Shown piece by piece: positions 37,091 through 47,110 of a stretch of DNA of 64,000 bases (position 1 is the stretch's first letter; each line of letters opens with the position of its first letter). Under the pieces are notes generated by a model. The model saw nothing but the letters and a program-made list of their open reading frames with translations. It was not told where the DNA came from and did not search any database. Made by a program: the position numbers and the translations under genes. The stretch covers positions 3,799,776 to 3,863,775 of the forward strand of contig NZ_JH584235.1 in the NCBI RefSeq assembly GCF_000241465.1, given 5' to 3'. Source of the stretch: Sphingomonas echinoides ATCC 14820. GTDB taxonomy: Bacteria; Pseudomonadota; Alphaproteobacteria; Sphingomonadales; Sphingomonadaceae.

Positions 37091-37130
37091 AGCGGTGCCG
37101 TTTAGCAGGTGTAGAGCGCCAGCCAACCCC

Positions 37131-37215
37131 GTTCGCCCTGAGCTTGTCGAAGGGCCGCACGAAATCTGGCGGGCTGGGCGGCGACGCAGTGCTTCGACAG
37201 GCTCAGCACGAACGG
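37131..37215. repeat. Family 2 inverted repeat pair (copy 2), between trpF and trpB
   Basis: Left arm 37131-37155 with GCCCTGAGCTTGTCGAAG and right arm 37191-37215 with GCTTCGACAGGCTCAG. It ends two bases before the trpF stop codon and fills most of the trpF-trpB spacer. As RNA it would form a long hairpin that could tune expression of trpB and later genes. Confidence 0.85.
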
Positions 37216-37217
37216 AA

Positions 37218-37853
37218 TCAGAGGTCGCGCACGACCTCCAGAAACGCGCGGATCTTGGTTGCGTCCTTGATTCCGGGCGCGCTTTCCACGCCGGAGGAGA
37301 CATCGACCAGCGTCGCCCTGGTCACCGCCACCGCCTCGGCGACGTTGAGCGGATCAAGCCCGCCCGATAGTGCCCAGGGCAGCGGATGGCGGAAGCCGTC
37401 GAGCAAATGCCAGTCGAAGCGCACGCCCATGCCACCCGGCAGTGCCGCGCCGGGCGGGGTCTTGGCGTCGTACAGGATGCGATCGGCGACGCCGCCAAAG
37501 GTCTCGGCCAGCGCAAGATCGGCGCGGGTGCGCACGGCGACTGCCGCCCAGATCGCCAGGCCGCTGCGCGCCTTGATCGCGGCGGCGCGGGCCGGGGGCG
37601 TGTCGTGCAATTGCAGCACCTCGAGCTGACCGGCGGCAATCGCCTGCTCCACCAGCGCATCGTCGGGGTTCACCATCACGCCGACGCGCGCGACATGGCC
37701 GGGCACGCGCGCCGCCAGTTGCGCCGCGCGGTCGCGCGAGAGGTTGCGCGGGGAGGGCGCGAAGAACACGAAGCCGACATGGCTCGCCCCACCGGCAATC
37801 GCGGCGTCGAGCGTTTCGGGCGTCGATAGCCCGCAAATCTTGGCAGTGGTCAT
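37218..37853 (-). CDS. trpF: Phosphoribosylanthranilate isomerase
   Basis: A 211-residue TIM-barrel enzyme of tryptophan synthesis. It begins [18 protein letters not shown] with the catalytic Cys in KICGL, has the [12 protein letters not shown] segment, the catalytic Asp region in RILYDAK, and the phosphate-binding end [10 protein letters not shown] and DVSSGVE. Start at ATG 37853. It follows pyrF by 43 bases. Confidence 0.95.
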   Translation of the reverse strand: MTTAKICGLSTPETLDAAIAGGASHVGFVFFAPSPRNLSRDRAAQLAARVPGHVARVGVMVNPDDALVEQAIAAGQLEVLQLHDTPPARAAAIKARSGLAIWAAVAVRTRADLALAETFGGVADRILYDAKTPPGAALPGGMGVRFDWHLLDGFRHPLPWALSGGLDPLNVAEAVAVTRATLVDVSSGVESAPGIKDATKIRAFLEVVRDL

Positions 37854-37896
37854 TATGCGTCCTTGGTGCCCCGGCGGTGTCGCGGGGCGGGCGTGC

Positions 37897-38571
37897 TTAC
37901 AGCGTCCCGGCAATCTCGCGTGCGGCCAGATCGGGGTCTTCGGCCTGGGTGATCGGGCGGCCGATGACGAGGATCGACGCCCCGGCATTCACGGCAGCAC
38001 GCGGGGTGACGACGCGCTTCTGGTCGCCGACGACGCCGCCTGCCGGGCGCACGCCCGGAACGACGAAGAAGCCCTTGGGCCACAGCTTATGCGCGGCGGC
38101 GACTTCCTCGCCCGAGCAGACCACGCCGTCGACGCCGGCATCGCGCGCCAGCTCGGTCAGCCGCAGCACTTGTTCGTGCGGGTCGCCCGAACAGCCGATC
38201 GATTTGAGGTCGGCCCCGTCGAGGCTGGTCAGCGTCGTCACCGCGACCACCTTGGTGCCGAGCGGGGCGGCTGCCTTGGCATCCTCCAGCATCGCGCGCC
38301 CCCCGGCGGCGTGGACGGTCAGGATCGCCGGGTCCAGCCCGCGCAAAGCCATGATCGCCTTGGCGACGGTGTTGGGAATGTCGTGCAGCTTGAGGTCGAG
38401 GAAGATCGGCAAGCCGAGCTCGGCCATGTCGCGCACGCCGCTGCGGCCATTGGCCATGAAGAATTCGAGGCCGAGCTTGATGCCGCCGACATGGTGGCGG
38501 ACCTTGCTGGCGAGCGCGCGCGCTTTGTCCAGCTCGGGCGTATCGAGCGCGACGAACAGGCGGTTGCTCAT
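37897..38571 (-). CDS. pyrF: Orotidine 5'-phosphate decarboxylase
   Basis: A 224-residue enzyme for the last step of UMP synthesis. FVALDTPELDKA holds the first catalytic Asp, and FLDLKLHDIPNTVAKA is the family signature with the Asp-Lys-x-x-Asp active site. VVPGVRPAGG and ILVIGRPI close the phosphate site. Its ATG overlaps the lapA stop as ATGA. Start at 38571. Confidence 0.97.
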   Translation of the reverse strand: MSNRLFVALDTPELDKARALASKVRHHVGGIKLGLEFFMANGRSGVRDMAELGLPIFLDLKLHDIPNTVAKAIMALRGLDPAILTVHAAGGRAMLEDAKAAAPLGTKVVAVTTLTSLDGADLKSIGCSGDPHEQVLRLTELARDAGVDGVVCSGEEVAAAHKLWPKGFFVVPGVRPAGGVVGDQKRVVTPRAAVNAGASILVIGRPITQAEDPDLAAREIAGTL

Positions 38572-38891
38572 GCGGCGTGCTCCGAGGCGGGGGCCTCGAC
38601 CGGGTCGGGCGATTGCGCTGCGGCAGGCGGCGGGGCCATCGCCGCGCGCAGGTCGGCGAGCGTGCGCTCGGCGGTAGCGAGGCGATTGCGCAAGCGCCAG
38701 CGCAGCGTCGAATGCCAGGCGAGCGTCGGCAGCAGCCCGGCGAGGAAGGTCAGCAACAGCAGCAGCGGCAAATTGATCAGCGCCTCCACCCCGCCCCACA
38801 ATTTGAGGGTCACGCTGGTCCAGTTTTCCAGCGTGAAGATCGCCGCGATGAAGGCGATGAGGCACCAGAAGAGGATTTTCAGAAATTGCAT
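38568..38891 (-). CDS. LapA domain inner-membrane protein
   Basis: A 107-residue protein with two membrane helices (about 4-21 and 38-60), the first in FLKILFWCLIAFIAAIFTLEN, then a short coiled coil (LATAERTLADLRAA) and a Pro/Ala tail. This is the LapA (DUF1049) layout, linked to LPS assembly in enterics. It is the first gene of the pyrF-trp operon in this window, as in other sphingomonads. Confidence 0.85.
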   Translation of the reverse strand: MQFLKILFWCLIAFIAAIFTLENWTSVTLKLWGGVEALINLPLLLLLTFLAGLLPTLAWHSTLRWRLRNRLATAERTLADLRAAMAPPPAAAQSPDPVEAPASEHAA

Positions 38892-38943
38892 AGGCGAAGG
38901 TTAGTGCGAACGCGTCACGATTGCCAGCCTGCTTGGTGCGTCC

Positions 38944-39115
38944 TTTCCTCCCCTCCCTGGAAGAGCGTTGGGTGAATAGCGCCCCGCGCTGTTCAGGTCA
39001 TGCTGGGGGCATGACCGACCCAACGCTGGGCAGGGGGTGGGTCGGCTGATGGTGAGGGGTGCGCTCGAATTACGGGCCAACCCACCCCCAACCCCTCCCT
39101 TCCAGGGAGGGGAGA
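38944..39115. repeat. Family 3 multi-stem repeat between lapA and the patatin gene
   Basis: An outer inverted repeat CTCCCCTCCCTGGAAG (38948-38963) with CTTCCAGGGAGGGGAG (39099-39114), an inner AGCGTTGGGT/ACCCAACGCT pair, and a central hairpin GGTCATGC/GCATGACC at about 38996-39016. It fills most of the 231-base gap 38892-39122, where I see no gene. Confidence 0.75.
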
Positions 39116-39122
39116 CGTGCCC

Positions 39123-41417
39123 TTACCCGATTTCGCGGCGCAGCGTTTCAAACAGGCTCGGCACGGCGGTCAGCTTGGGTTCCTCCTCGTCGAGGATGGC
39201 GAGGAACAGCGCGCGTTTGATCGCGGCGGTGCGGCCGGGCTTGAGCGTGCGCGCGGGGTCGAGCGCCGACAGCACGATGTCGATCAGGCGTTCCGCCCCG
39301 TGGAGGCGCCCCCACAGATAGTCATTCTCGCGGTACGCGCGGCTGAAGAACGCACCGAAACTGTTGAGCTGAATGCCCTTCAGCGTCGCCTCGGCGCCAC
39401 CGCTGCGGATGCCGGTGGCGTCGTCGGGGCAAATCCGGTCGACCTTGATCGGGTCGAACTCGTCGAGCCCTTCGCCTTGCAGCAGCGGCAGCGTGGCGAC
39501 GTCGAAATAGGGAAAGCCCAGATAGCTCAGCAGGATCGGCCGCTTGATCTCGCGCGCCAGCCCCGCAAAAGCGGTGGCGAGGCGTTCCTCTGTGCGCAGG
39601 TCGAGCGCGGTCAAGTCCATCGCCGCACCCAGCTTGTCGAGCAACGGCCCGGCATCGCCGCGCAGCAGCCGCACCTCCTTGCGCAACCCCACATAGCGGT
39701 CGGTGCGCTTGCATTCGAGATAGTCGGCGAGGCTCATATAGATCGCCTCGCGGATCGGATCGAGTTCGGCGTCTGGCTGATCGCCTTCGAGATCGGTGAT
39801 GCGCCGTGCGAGCAGCCGCAGGCGGCGCAGGCGGAAGCCGAGATCGAAGGTGCGCAGAAAGGCGATCGTGGTCGCGCTCGCCCCGCCCGAAAAGCTCGGC
39901 TGCATGTCGTCGAAACCGCGCGCACTGACGGCTTCGGCGATGTGGCGACGAATGCCGCGCCAGCGCTGCGGGCCGGGCTCGCCGCCGGCGTGATGCAGCA
40001 AGTCGGTAATCGTCTCGACCACGCCGTTGATCTTAAGGTGGCCATAAGCGGCATAGCCATAGCCTGCGCTCTTGGCGGCGGCGGTCTGCGCGCGCTGCCG
40101 CCATGCCGCGAGCCGGGCCGGGGTCGGCGAATCGAGGAACAGCGTGTAGCCGAACAGCGCCTCGACTTGCTTTTCCACCTCGGGCCGGATCGCCGAGATG
40201 ATTGCGCGCATCCGCTCGATCCGGCCTGAGCGTTCGGCGATTTCCTCGAGATTGTCGCGAATCGGCTGTTGGCGCGGCAGCTCCGAAATCGCGCCGATGA
40301 TCGTCTGGAAAAAGCCGGGTGCCCCCGCCTTGGTCGATCCAAAACCGAAGCCGCCGCGCGGGTGCGGGTCGATATAGACGAAGCGCCGGTCGACCTGCCG
40401 CCGCGCCGGGCGCTCGCGCAGCGCCTCGATCGCGGGACGGAACGGCGCATTGTTGAGCACCGAGCCATCGATCAGCACGGCATTGTCGGCGGCATTGGCG
40501 GCAGCCTGGCGCGGCAGGATGCGTTGCAGGAAAGCGGCGCGATTGATCCACGGCACTTTGCGCGCCTCCAGCACGCGATCGAGTTCGCCGACCATGAAGG
40601 GCGGGAAGGCCCCCGGAAAGCTGGAGGTCGCGCGCGCCGCGAAGGCGAGTTCGGCGGGGTGCGCCAGCGTTTCCGACGCCATGCCGTGGTCGGTGAAGGG
40701 CACGACCACGCGGTGTTCGGTCTCGAGCACTTCGGGTGGCGAGTTGAGCCGCAGCCGCTCGGGATGGCCGCGAAAATCGGTGACGGTGACGAACAGGTCG
40801 AGCGGCTGGCCATCGGGCAGCAGGCGCGGTTCGCGTGGTGCGGCGGCCATCGCGTCGAGCGCATCGAGGATCAGCCCGGTAAAGCGCTCCCCGCCAAAGG
40901 GCGGCTCGAACCAGCGCGAGCGCACGAAATGCGACAGCTTGGCGCGGACTTCGTCGCGGGCAGCGGGCTCGACCGTTGCGTCGATGCCATCGACGCTGCG
41001 CCGCGCCGCCATCCATGCCAGCGGCAGCGCCCAGATCTTGGTCATCGGATGGGCAGGGGCCTGCTTTTCATCGACCAAGGCCTCGATATCGGCGGAATCG
41101 AGCCACAAGTCGGTCAACGGTTCGAGGCTCTGCCCGGCGCTGATCGCTTGCGCCAGGAACACGCCGTTGATGCCGCCCGCGCTTGCCCCGGCGATGATGT
41201 CGATCAGCACGCGCAGCCGCAGCCCGGTCTCGGCCTCGATTTCCTCCAGCAGCGTGCGATACACACCCTCGCTGCCGCCGACGGGCGCGGTTGCGGCGTG
41301 GAAACCGTGGCTGGCGCGCGCTAGCCGCCAGATTTCCTTGGTGATGCCGTGCATGTACACCGCCAGGCTGATCCCGCCATAGCAGACGAGCGCGAGGCGG
41401 AGTTCCTTTTCACGCAT
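39123..41417 (-). CDS. Patatin-like phospholipase
   Basis: A 764-residue protein. The patatin core occupies the first half: oxyanion region CYGGISLAVYMHG (about 12-24), nucleophile Ser79 in IAGASAGGING, and the partner Asp in LIDGSVLNNAPF. The second half is helical and without recognised domain; long patatin-like proteins of this type occur in Alphaproteobacteria. It probably hydrolyses membrane lipids. Start ATG 41417 shares one base with the stop of the preceding gene; GTG 41420 is the alternative. Confidence 0.9.
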   Translation of the reverse strand: MREKELRLALVCYGGISLAVYMHGITKEIWRLARASHGFHAATAPVGGSEGVYRTLLEEIEAETGLRLRVLIDIIAGASAGGINGVFLAQAISAGQSLEPLTDLWLDSADIEALVDEKQAPAHPMTKIWALPLAWMAARRSVDGIDATVEPAARDEVRAKLSHFVRSRWFEPPFGGERFTGLILDALDAMAAAPREPRLLPDGQPLDLFVTVTDFRGHPERLRLNSPPEVLETEHRVVVPFTDHGMASETLAHPAELAFAARATSSFPGAFPPFMVGELDRVLEARKVPWINRAAFLQRILPRQAAANAADNAVLIDGSVLNNAPFRPAIEALRERPARRQVDRRFVYIDPHPRGGFGFGSTKAGAPGFFQTIIGAISELPRQQPIRDNLEEIAERSGRIERMRAIISAIRPEVEKQVEALFGYTLFLDSPTPARLAAWRQRAQTAAAKSAGYGYAAYGHLKINGVVETITDLLHHAGGEPGPQRWRGIRRHIAEAVSARGFDDMQPSFSGGASATTIAFLRTFDLGFRLRRLRLLARRITDLEGDQPDAELDPIREAIYMSLADYLECKRTDRYVGLRKEVRLLRGDAGPLLDKLGAAMDLTALDLRTEERLATAFAGLAREIKRPILLSYLGFPYFDVATLPLLQGEGLDEFDPIKVDRICPDDATGIRSGGAEATLKGIQLNSFGAFFSRAYRENDYLWGRLHGAERLIDIVLSALDPARTLKPGRTAAIKRALFLAILDEEEPKLTAVPSLFETLRREIG

Positions 41418-42109
41418 CACAGCGGCTCCAGTATCGCCCAGATCGGCAGATGATCCGACGCGCGCCGCGCCAGCGCGCTGTCATGCACGCCGCAACCGAG
41501 CACGCGAAAGCCGCGCGTCATGATCCGGTCGAGCCGCCCGACCGGGCGGCGCGCATGGAAGCTGGGGCCGGTCGGCACGCTGGGATAGTCGCGTCCGAAA
41601 TCGTGCAGGCAGCCGCCGCGTGCGGTCCATTCGTTGAGGTCGCCCATCAGCACCGTCGGCAGCGGGGCGGGGCAGGCGTCGATATGCGCGAGGATGGCGC
41701 GCGCCTGCCGCCTGCGCCACAGGCCCGACAGATCGAGGTGCATCCCCAGCACGCGGATCGCGTGGTGGCCGATAATCACATCCGCCCGGATTGCACCGCG
41801 CGGTTCGAGCGCGGGCAAATGTAGCGATGTGGCGGCGCGTATTTCGCTCCCCTTGCGCACCAGCATCGCATTGCCGTGCCACCCCATGCTGGCCCCGTCA
41901 TGCCCGAAGGAGACGGCGTGCCACGGCGAATGGTCCTCGATCAACGCGTGCGGGATGACTTGTGCTTTGGTGCCGAAGCGGCGGTCGGCCTCTTGCAGCG
42001 CGATCACGTCGCCATCGATCTCGCGCAGCACATCCAGGATGCGGCGCGGGTCGCGGCGGCGGTCCAGCCCGATGCCCTTGTGCATATTGTAGCTGACGAC
42101 CTTGATCAT
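41417..42109 (-). CDS. Endonuclease/exonuclease/phosphatase family protein
   Basis: A 230-residue EEP-fold metal-dependent hydrolase. The signature parts are VVSYNMHKGIGLD (Asn metal ligand), VIALQEAD (Glu), MGDLNEWT (Asp/Asn) and SDHLPIWA (Asp-His). The family hydrolyses phosphodiesters in DNA, RNA or lipids. Coupled to the patatin-like gene, which hints at phospholipid breakdown in two steps; this pairing argument is inference. Confidence 0.9.
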   Translation of the reverse strand: MIKVVSYNMHKGIGLDRRRDPRRILDVLREIDGDVIALQEADRRFGTKAQVIPHALIEDHSPWHAVSFGHDGASMGWHGNAMLVRKGSEIRAATSLHLPALEPRGAIRADVIIGHHAIRVLGMHLDLSGLWRRRQARAILAHIDACPAPLPTVLMGDLNEWTARGGCLHDFGRDYPSVPTGPSFHARRPVGRLDRIMTRGFRVLGCGVHDSALARRASDHLPIWAILEPL

Positions 42110-42176
42110 CGCGCGCTCGCGCCGGATCGAGCGGCCACACGCGACCGCCGCCTGCAGCGGCAGGTCGCGGTGCCAA

Positions 42177-42212
42177 AACCGGGGTCGTTAAGAACGATCA
42201 CCGACCCCGGTT
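42177..42212 (-). terminator. Terminator of the RND efflux operon
   Basis: AACCGGGGTCG (42177-42187) pairs with CGACCCCGGTT (42202-42212); on the minus strand the stem is followed by a short TTTT. It lies 30 bases after the stop of the outer-membrane channel gene. Confidence 0.8.
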
Positions 42213-42242
42213 AGGGATTTCGCACGCTTTGGGAAAGGGGGA

Positions 42243-43646
42243 CTAGCTGACCCGAGTCTGCCAGCCGCCGCCCAGTGCCCGAAACAGGTCGATTTGCGCA
42301 TCGGCGATGCGCGCGTCGGCGGCGGCCACATCGGCATCGGCATCGGCGAAGGTGCGTTCGGCGTCGAGCACCTCGAGGAAATCGATCGTTCCTTCGCGCT
42401 GGCGGGCGCGGGTGATGCGCGCCGCCGTCTCGGCATTGTCGCGCGCCGATTGCAGTTGTGCACGGCGGTCGAGTTCGCGCGCATAGGTTGAGAGCGCGGT
42501 CTCGGTCTCCTCCAGCGCGCCGAGCACGCTGCCGTCAAAGCTGGCGAGCGCGCCGCGCGTTTCCGCTTGCGCGCCCGCGATCTTGGCGCGGGCGGCGGAT
42601 TGATTGAGCGACCAGTTGAGCAACGGGCCGACCAGCCAGCGCACCGGGCCGCCGGTGAACAGGTCACCGAGCGATGGCCCGGTCACTCCGCCCGATCCGC
42701 CGAGCGTGATATGCGGGTAGAGATCGGCGGTGGCCACGCCGATCCGCGCGGTGGAGGCGGCAAGGCGACGTTCGGCGGCGCGCACATCGGGGCGGCGCGC
42801 AATCAGACCGGCTCCGTCGCCGATCGGGATCGGCTGATCGAGCCGCGGTGTGGTGGTGCGGGCGCTTGCCGCTGCCGGCAGGTCCTGCGGGGTGCGACCC
42901 GTGAGCGTCGCTAGGCGGAATAGCGCCGCCTGCCGCTCGGCGACGATTGCGGGGACGAGCGCGGCGCGCTGATCGCGCAGCGTCGCGATGCGGACAGAGT
43001 CGAACTTGGTCGCCCGCCCGGCCTCGACGCGCTTGCCGGTCAGTTCGGCAGATTTGCTCAGCAAGGCGACAATGCGTTCGGCCACCGCCTGGCGTTCCGC
43101 AGCAGCGGCGGCGTCGACATAGGCGCGGGTGGTGGCCGCGACGATGGCCACGCGCACCGCATCGGCATCGGCGGCGGAAGCCGCGACATCGCCGCGCGCC
43201 GCCTCGATGTTACGCCGGACACGGCCAGCCAGATCGACTTCATAGGAAACTTGGAGCCCGGTATCGAAAACCGCCGCCTCGCGGTTGCTGCCGGGCAGGC
43301 GCTGCGATTGCGGCAAGCGGCCATACGTGCCGCTCGCGCCTGCGGTCACTTGCGGCAAGCGGTCCGATCGCGCGCCGCGCAGCGACGCCTTGGCCGCATC
43401 GAGCCGCGCCACCGCGACGCGCAGATCGGTATTGGCGGCAAGTGCATCGGCGACCAGCGCGTCGAGCGCCGGGTCGCGATACAGCCGCCACCAATTTTGA
43501 TCGGCGGGCGTGGTGACGGTCGCCGCATTGGCGGTGACGAACGGCGCGGCAGCGCTGGGCGGCGTGACCGGTGCGACATAGTTAGGCCCGGCGGCGCAAG
43601 CGGAAAGCGCGAGCGCGGAGAGGCTGGTAAGCAAGGCGGCTTTCAT
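42243..43646 (-). CDS. RND efflux outer-membrane channel, NodT/OprM-type lipoprotein
   Basis: A 467-residue TolC-like channel. Signal peptide with lipobox LALSAC puts the lipidated Cys at 17. Two repeats of the OEP domain are visible: YRDPALDALVADALAAN opens the first, and RRPDVRAAERRLAASTARIG marks the second. It is the last gene of the operon (unknown-adaptor-pump-channel) and starts nine bases after the pump stop. It completes the tripartite envelope-spanning exporter. Confidence 0.93.
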   Translation of the reverse strand: MKAALLTSLSALALSACAAGPNYVAPVTPPSAAAPFVTANAATVTTPADQNWWRLYRDPALDALVADALAANTDLRVAVARLDAAKASLRGARSDRLPQVTAGASGTYGRLPQSQRLPGSNREAAVFDTGLQVSYEVDLAGRVRRNIEAARGDVAASAADADAVRVAIVAATTRAYVDAAAAAERQAVAERIVALLSKSAELTGKRVEAGRATKFDSVRIATLRDQRAALVPAIVAERQAALFRLATLTGRTPQDLPAAASARTTTPRLDQPIPIGDGAGLIARRPDVRAAERRLAASTARIGVATADLYPHITLGGSGGVTGPSLGDLFTGGPVRWLVGPLLNWSLNQSAARAKIAGAQAETRGALASFDGSVLGALEETETALSTYARELDRRAQLQSARDNAETAARITRARQREGTIDFLEVLDAERTFADADADVAAADARIADAQIDLFRALGGGWQTRVS

Positions 43647-43654
43647 GATCGTTC

Positions 43655-46600
43655 CTATTCGGCTGGCTGCAGCGCGGGCGCGGCAGCGGGGCCATGGCTC
43701 GCGGCGGGGGTGGCGGAGCGGCGTTCGAGCCGCTTCGCCAGCGCCCGCGCGACGACGTAGAAGGTGGGGGTGAAGAGCAGGCCGAAGCCGGTGACGCCGA
43801 TCATGCCGAAGAACACCGCCGTGCCGAGCGCCTGGCGCAGTTCGGCACCGGCCCCCTCGGCAATCACCAGCGGCACCGCGCCCAGGATGAAGGCGAAGCT
43901 CGTCATCAGGATCGGGCGCAACCGGTCCCGCGCGGCGCGGACGGCCGCTTCGACCGGCGACAGGCCGTCTTGCTCCTCGGCCTGCTTGGCGAATTCGACC
44001 ACGAGGATCGCATTCTTGGCGGCAAGCGCGATCAGCACGACGAGGCCGATTTGCGTCAGCACATTATTGTCCATGCCGCGCAGGTTCACGCCGGTCATCG
44101 CCGCGAGCAGACACATCGGCACGATCAGGATGATCGCGAGCGGCAGCGTCAGGCTCTCATATTGCGCGGCGAGCACGAGGAAGACGAACAGCACTGCCAT
44201 GGCGAAGACGAGGCCCGCCGTGCTGCCGGCCGATTTCTGCTGGAAGGCGATGCCGGTCCATTCATGCGCATATCCGGTGGGCAAGGCGCTATCGGCGAGC
44301 TTCTCCATCGCGACCAGCGACTGGCCCGAGGACGAGCCCTTGGCGGTGTCGCCATCGACCTCGACCGCCGGGAACAGATTGTAGCGCACGACGCGATACG
44401 GCCCGGTCTTGTCGCGGAAGGTGGAGACCGATCCGATCGGCACCATCTCGCCGGTGTTGGAGCGGGTCTTGAGGTTGGCGATGTCGGCGGTGGTGTTGCG
44501 GAACGGCGCATCGGCTTGCGCGGTGACGCGGTAGGTGCGCCCGAGCAGGTTGAAATCATTGACGAAGGCCGAGCCGAGATAGACTTGCAACGCCTCGAAC
44601 ACGCGCTCCGGGGGGACGCCGAGCATGTTCGCCTTGGTGCGATCGACATCGGCGAAGATGCGCGGGGTGGCGGTGTCGAAGAAGGTGTAGACTTGTGCCA
44701 GGCCCTTGGTCTGGTTGGCCTTGCCGATCAGGTCATAAGCGGTCTTGCCCATTTCGGGATAGCCGTGGCCGCCCTGGTCCTGCACCATCATGCGATAGCC
44801 ACCGGCCGAGCCGATCCCCTGGATCAGCGGAGGCGGGACGATCAGCAGCCGCGCTTCGTTGATGTCGGCAGTGGCTTTCTGCGCCTCGGCCATGATCCCG
44901 GCGAAGGTGACGCCCAGTTTCTGGCGCTCCTCGAAGCTTTTGAGCGGGATATAGGCGGCGGCGCTGTTGGGGGCGAGCGTTTGCGACGGGCCGTCAAACC
45001 CGGCGAGCATCACCGCGCCCTTGACCCCGGCGAGCGGCAGGATGCGCTTGGCGACCTTTTGCATCACGGCGTCGGTACGCTCGACCGAGGAGCCGGGCGG
45101 TAGCTGGATGACGGTGAGGAAGTATCCCTGATCCTGTGCGGGGACGAAGCCCGAGGGGGTGACGGTGAAGACGAAGGCGGTGAGCGCGATCAGCGCGCCG
45201 TACGCCAGCATCATCTTGCGCGGCGCGGTGACGAGACGGTGGGTGAGAGTGCCATACGCCACGCTCATCCGCTCGAAGCTGCGGTTGAAGCGGTCACCCG
45301 CATTGCGGACGAAGCGCGTGATGCGGCCACCCGAATCCGCTGGCGCATGCGGCTTGAGCAGCATCGCCGCGAGTGCCGGCGACAGCGTGAGCGACAGCAG
45401 CAGCGAGATGATCGTCGCGGTCGAGATCGTCACCGCGAACTGGCGGTAGAAGGCGCCCGAAAGCCCCGTGAGGAACACCGTCGGGATGAACACCGCGCAC
45501 AGCACCAGCACGATCGCAACGAGCGCGCCGGACACTTCGTCCATCGACTTGCGCGCTGCCTCCAATGGGGAAAGCCCGTGTTCGAGGTTGCGCTCGACAT
45601 TCTCGACCACGACGATCGCGTCATCGACGACGATGCCGATCGCGAGCACCAGCCCGAACAGCGAGAGGTTGTTGAGCGAATAGCAGACCGCCGCCAGCAC
45701 CGCGAAGGTGCCGATCAGCGAGACCGGGATCGCCACGATCGGGATGATCGCTGCGCGCCATTTCTGGAGGAAGACGAGGATGACGAGGACGACGAGGATC
45801 ATCGCCTCGATCAGCGTGTGCTTCACCGCGTCGATCGACTGGGCGATGAACTCGGTGGGGTTGTAGATAACGCGGTAGGCGAGGCCCTTGGGGAATTTCT
45901 TCGACATCGCCTCCATCTCGGCCGACACCGCTTGCGCGGCGGCGAGCGCGTTGGAGCCGGGACGCTGGAACACCGCGGCGATGACGGTCGGCTTGCCGCT
46001 GATATAGGTGTTCGCCCCATAATCCTGCGCGCCGAGCTCGACGCGGGCGACGTCGGATACCTTAACCTGGCGGCCGTCTTTGTCGGTGCGGATCACCACA
46101 TCGGCGAATTGCTTGGGATCGGTCAGACGGCCCTGCGTTTCGACGTTGAGTTGGAAGGCGTTACCGGTCGCGTAAGGCGGTTGGCCGAGCGTGCCGGCGG
46201 CGACCTGAACGTTCTGCGCGCGCAAGGCGGCGACGATTTCGCCTGCGGTCAGATCGAGCGCAGCGGCGCGGCCGGGATCGATCCAGATGCGCATCGAATA
46301 ATCGCGCGCGCCGAACAATTGTACGTCGCCGACGCCGTCGATGCGGCTGAGACGATCGCGCACCTGCGTCAGCGCGTAATTGGAGATGTAGCCGCGATCG
46401 AGCGAGCCGTCGGGCGAGACCAGGTTCACGACCATCAGGAAGTCCGGGCTGGTCTTGCGCGTGACGACGCCCAGGCGTTGCACGTCCTCGGGCAGACGCG
46501 GCACCGCAACCGCGACGCGGTTCTGCACCAGCACCTGTGCCGCATCGAGGTTGGTGCCGATCTTGAAGGTGACGGTGATCGTCAGCTTGCCGTCGCCGGT

Positions 46601-46852
46601 CGATTGCGACGACTGGTACAGCATGTTGTCGACGCCGTTGATTTCCTGCTCGATCGGCGCGGCGACGGTTTCCGCGACCGTCTCGGCCGAGGCACCGGGA
46701 TAGACCGCGCTGACGGTGACGGTCGGCGGCACGATGTCGGGATATTGCGACACCGGCAGGCCGAGATAGGCGATCAGCCCGACAATGGTGATGACCACCG
46801 CGATGACCCCGGCGAAGATCGGCCGGGTGATGAAGAAGCGCGAGAAGCGCAT
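43655..46852 (-). CDS. RND efflux pump permease, AcrB/MexB (HAE1) family
   Basis: A 1065-residue inner-membrane pump from ATG 46852 with GAGGA eight bases upstream. It begins MRFSRFFITRPIFAGVIAVV. The proton-relay Asp pair is in GIVVDDAIVVVENVER; the porter domain has NGVDNMLYQSSQSTGDG and the second half repeats the first. Exports hydrophobic drugs or solvents using the proton gradient; the substrate cannot be read from sequence. Family length is 1030-1070. Confidence 0.97.
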   Translation of the reverse strand: MRFSRFFITRPIFAGVIAVVITIVGLIAYLGLPVSQYPDIVPPTVTVSAVYPGASAETVAETVAAPIEQEINGVDNMLYQSSQSTGDGKLTITVTFKIGTNLDAAQVLVQNRVAVAVPRLPEDVQRLGVVTRKTSPDFLMVVNLVSPDGSLDRGYISNYALTQVRDRLSRIDGVGDVQLFGARDYSMRIWIDPGRAAALDLTAGEIVAALRAQNVQVAAGTLGQPPYATGNAFQLNVETQGRLTDPKQFADVVIRTDKDGRQVKVSDVARVELGAQDYGANTYISGKPTVIAAVFQRPGSNALAAAQAVSAEMEAMSKKFPKGLAYRVIYNPTEFIAQSIDAVKHTLIEAMILVVLVILVFLQKWRAAIIPIVAIPVSLIGTFAVLAAVCYSLNNLSLFGLVLAIGIVVDDAIVVVENVERNLEHGLSPLEAARKSMDEVSGALVAIVLVLCAVFIPTVFLTGLSGAFYRQFAVTISTATIISLLLSLTLSPALAAMLLKPHAPADSGGRITRFVRNAGDRFNRSFERMSVAYGTLTHRLVTAPRKMMLAYGALIALTAFVFTVTPSGFVPAQDQGYFLTVIQLPPGSSVERTDAVMQKVAKRILPLAGVKGAVMLAGFDGPSQTLAPNSAAAYIPLKSFEERQKLGVTFAGIMAEAQKATADINEARLLIVPPPLIQGIGSAGGYRMMVQDQGGHGYPEMGKTAYDLIGKANQTKGLAQVYTFFDTATPRIFADVDRTKANMLGVPPERVFEALQVYLGSAFVNDFNLLGRTYRVTAQADAPFRNTTADIANLKTRSNTGEMVPIGSVSTFRDKTGPYRVVRYNLFPAVEVDGDTAKGSSSGQSLVAMEKLADSALPTGYAHEWTGIAFQQKSAGSTAGLVFAMAVLFVFLVLAAQYESLTLPLAIILIVPMCLLAAMTGVNLRGMDNNVLTQIGLVVLIALAAKNAILVVEFAKQAEEQDGLSPVEAAVRAARDRLRPILMTSFAFILGAVPLVIAEGAGAELRQALGTAVFFGMIGVTGFGLLFTPTFYVVARALAKRLERRSATPAASHGPAAAPALQPAE

Positions 46853-46981
46853 GGACACTGTCCTCGAAAGAAGCGCGCGCGCCACCGATCGGCATCCGAG
46901 GAGCGGGTGCCAAAGGGACGAACGGCAGTGATGAATCGATCGGTTATTCGGCTGAGGTCGTTTTCAAACCACGCCTCCGCC

Positions 46982-47072
46982 CCGTTCGGGCTGAGCTTGT
47001 CGAAGCCCTTCTCCCCACGGGAGCGGGCGTCCGCTTGGAGAGGTGCCCTTCGACAGGCTCAGGGCGAACGGG
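46982..47072. repeat. Family 2 inverted repeat pair (copy 3), between adaptor and pump genes
   Basis: Left arm 46982-47010 with GCTGAGCTTGTCGAAG, right arm 47045-47072 with CCTTCGACAGGCTCAGG. It fills the centre of the 258-base spacer 46853-47110 within the operon; no gene is visible there. The hairpin might change the adaptor to pump ratio. Confidence 0.85.
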
Positions 47073-47110
47073 AAGGGGTGGGTGCGTTGAAAACGATCCT
47101 CATACTCTTC

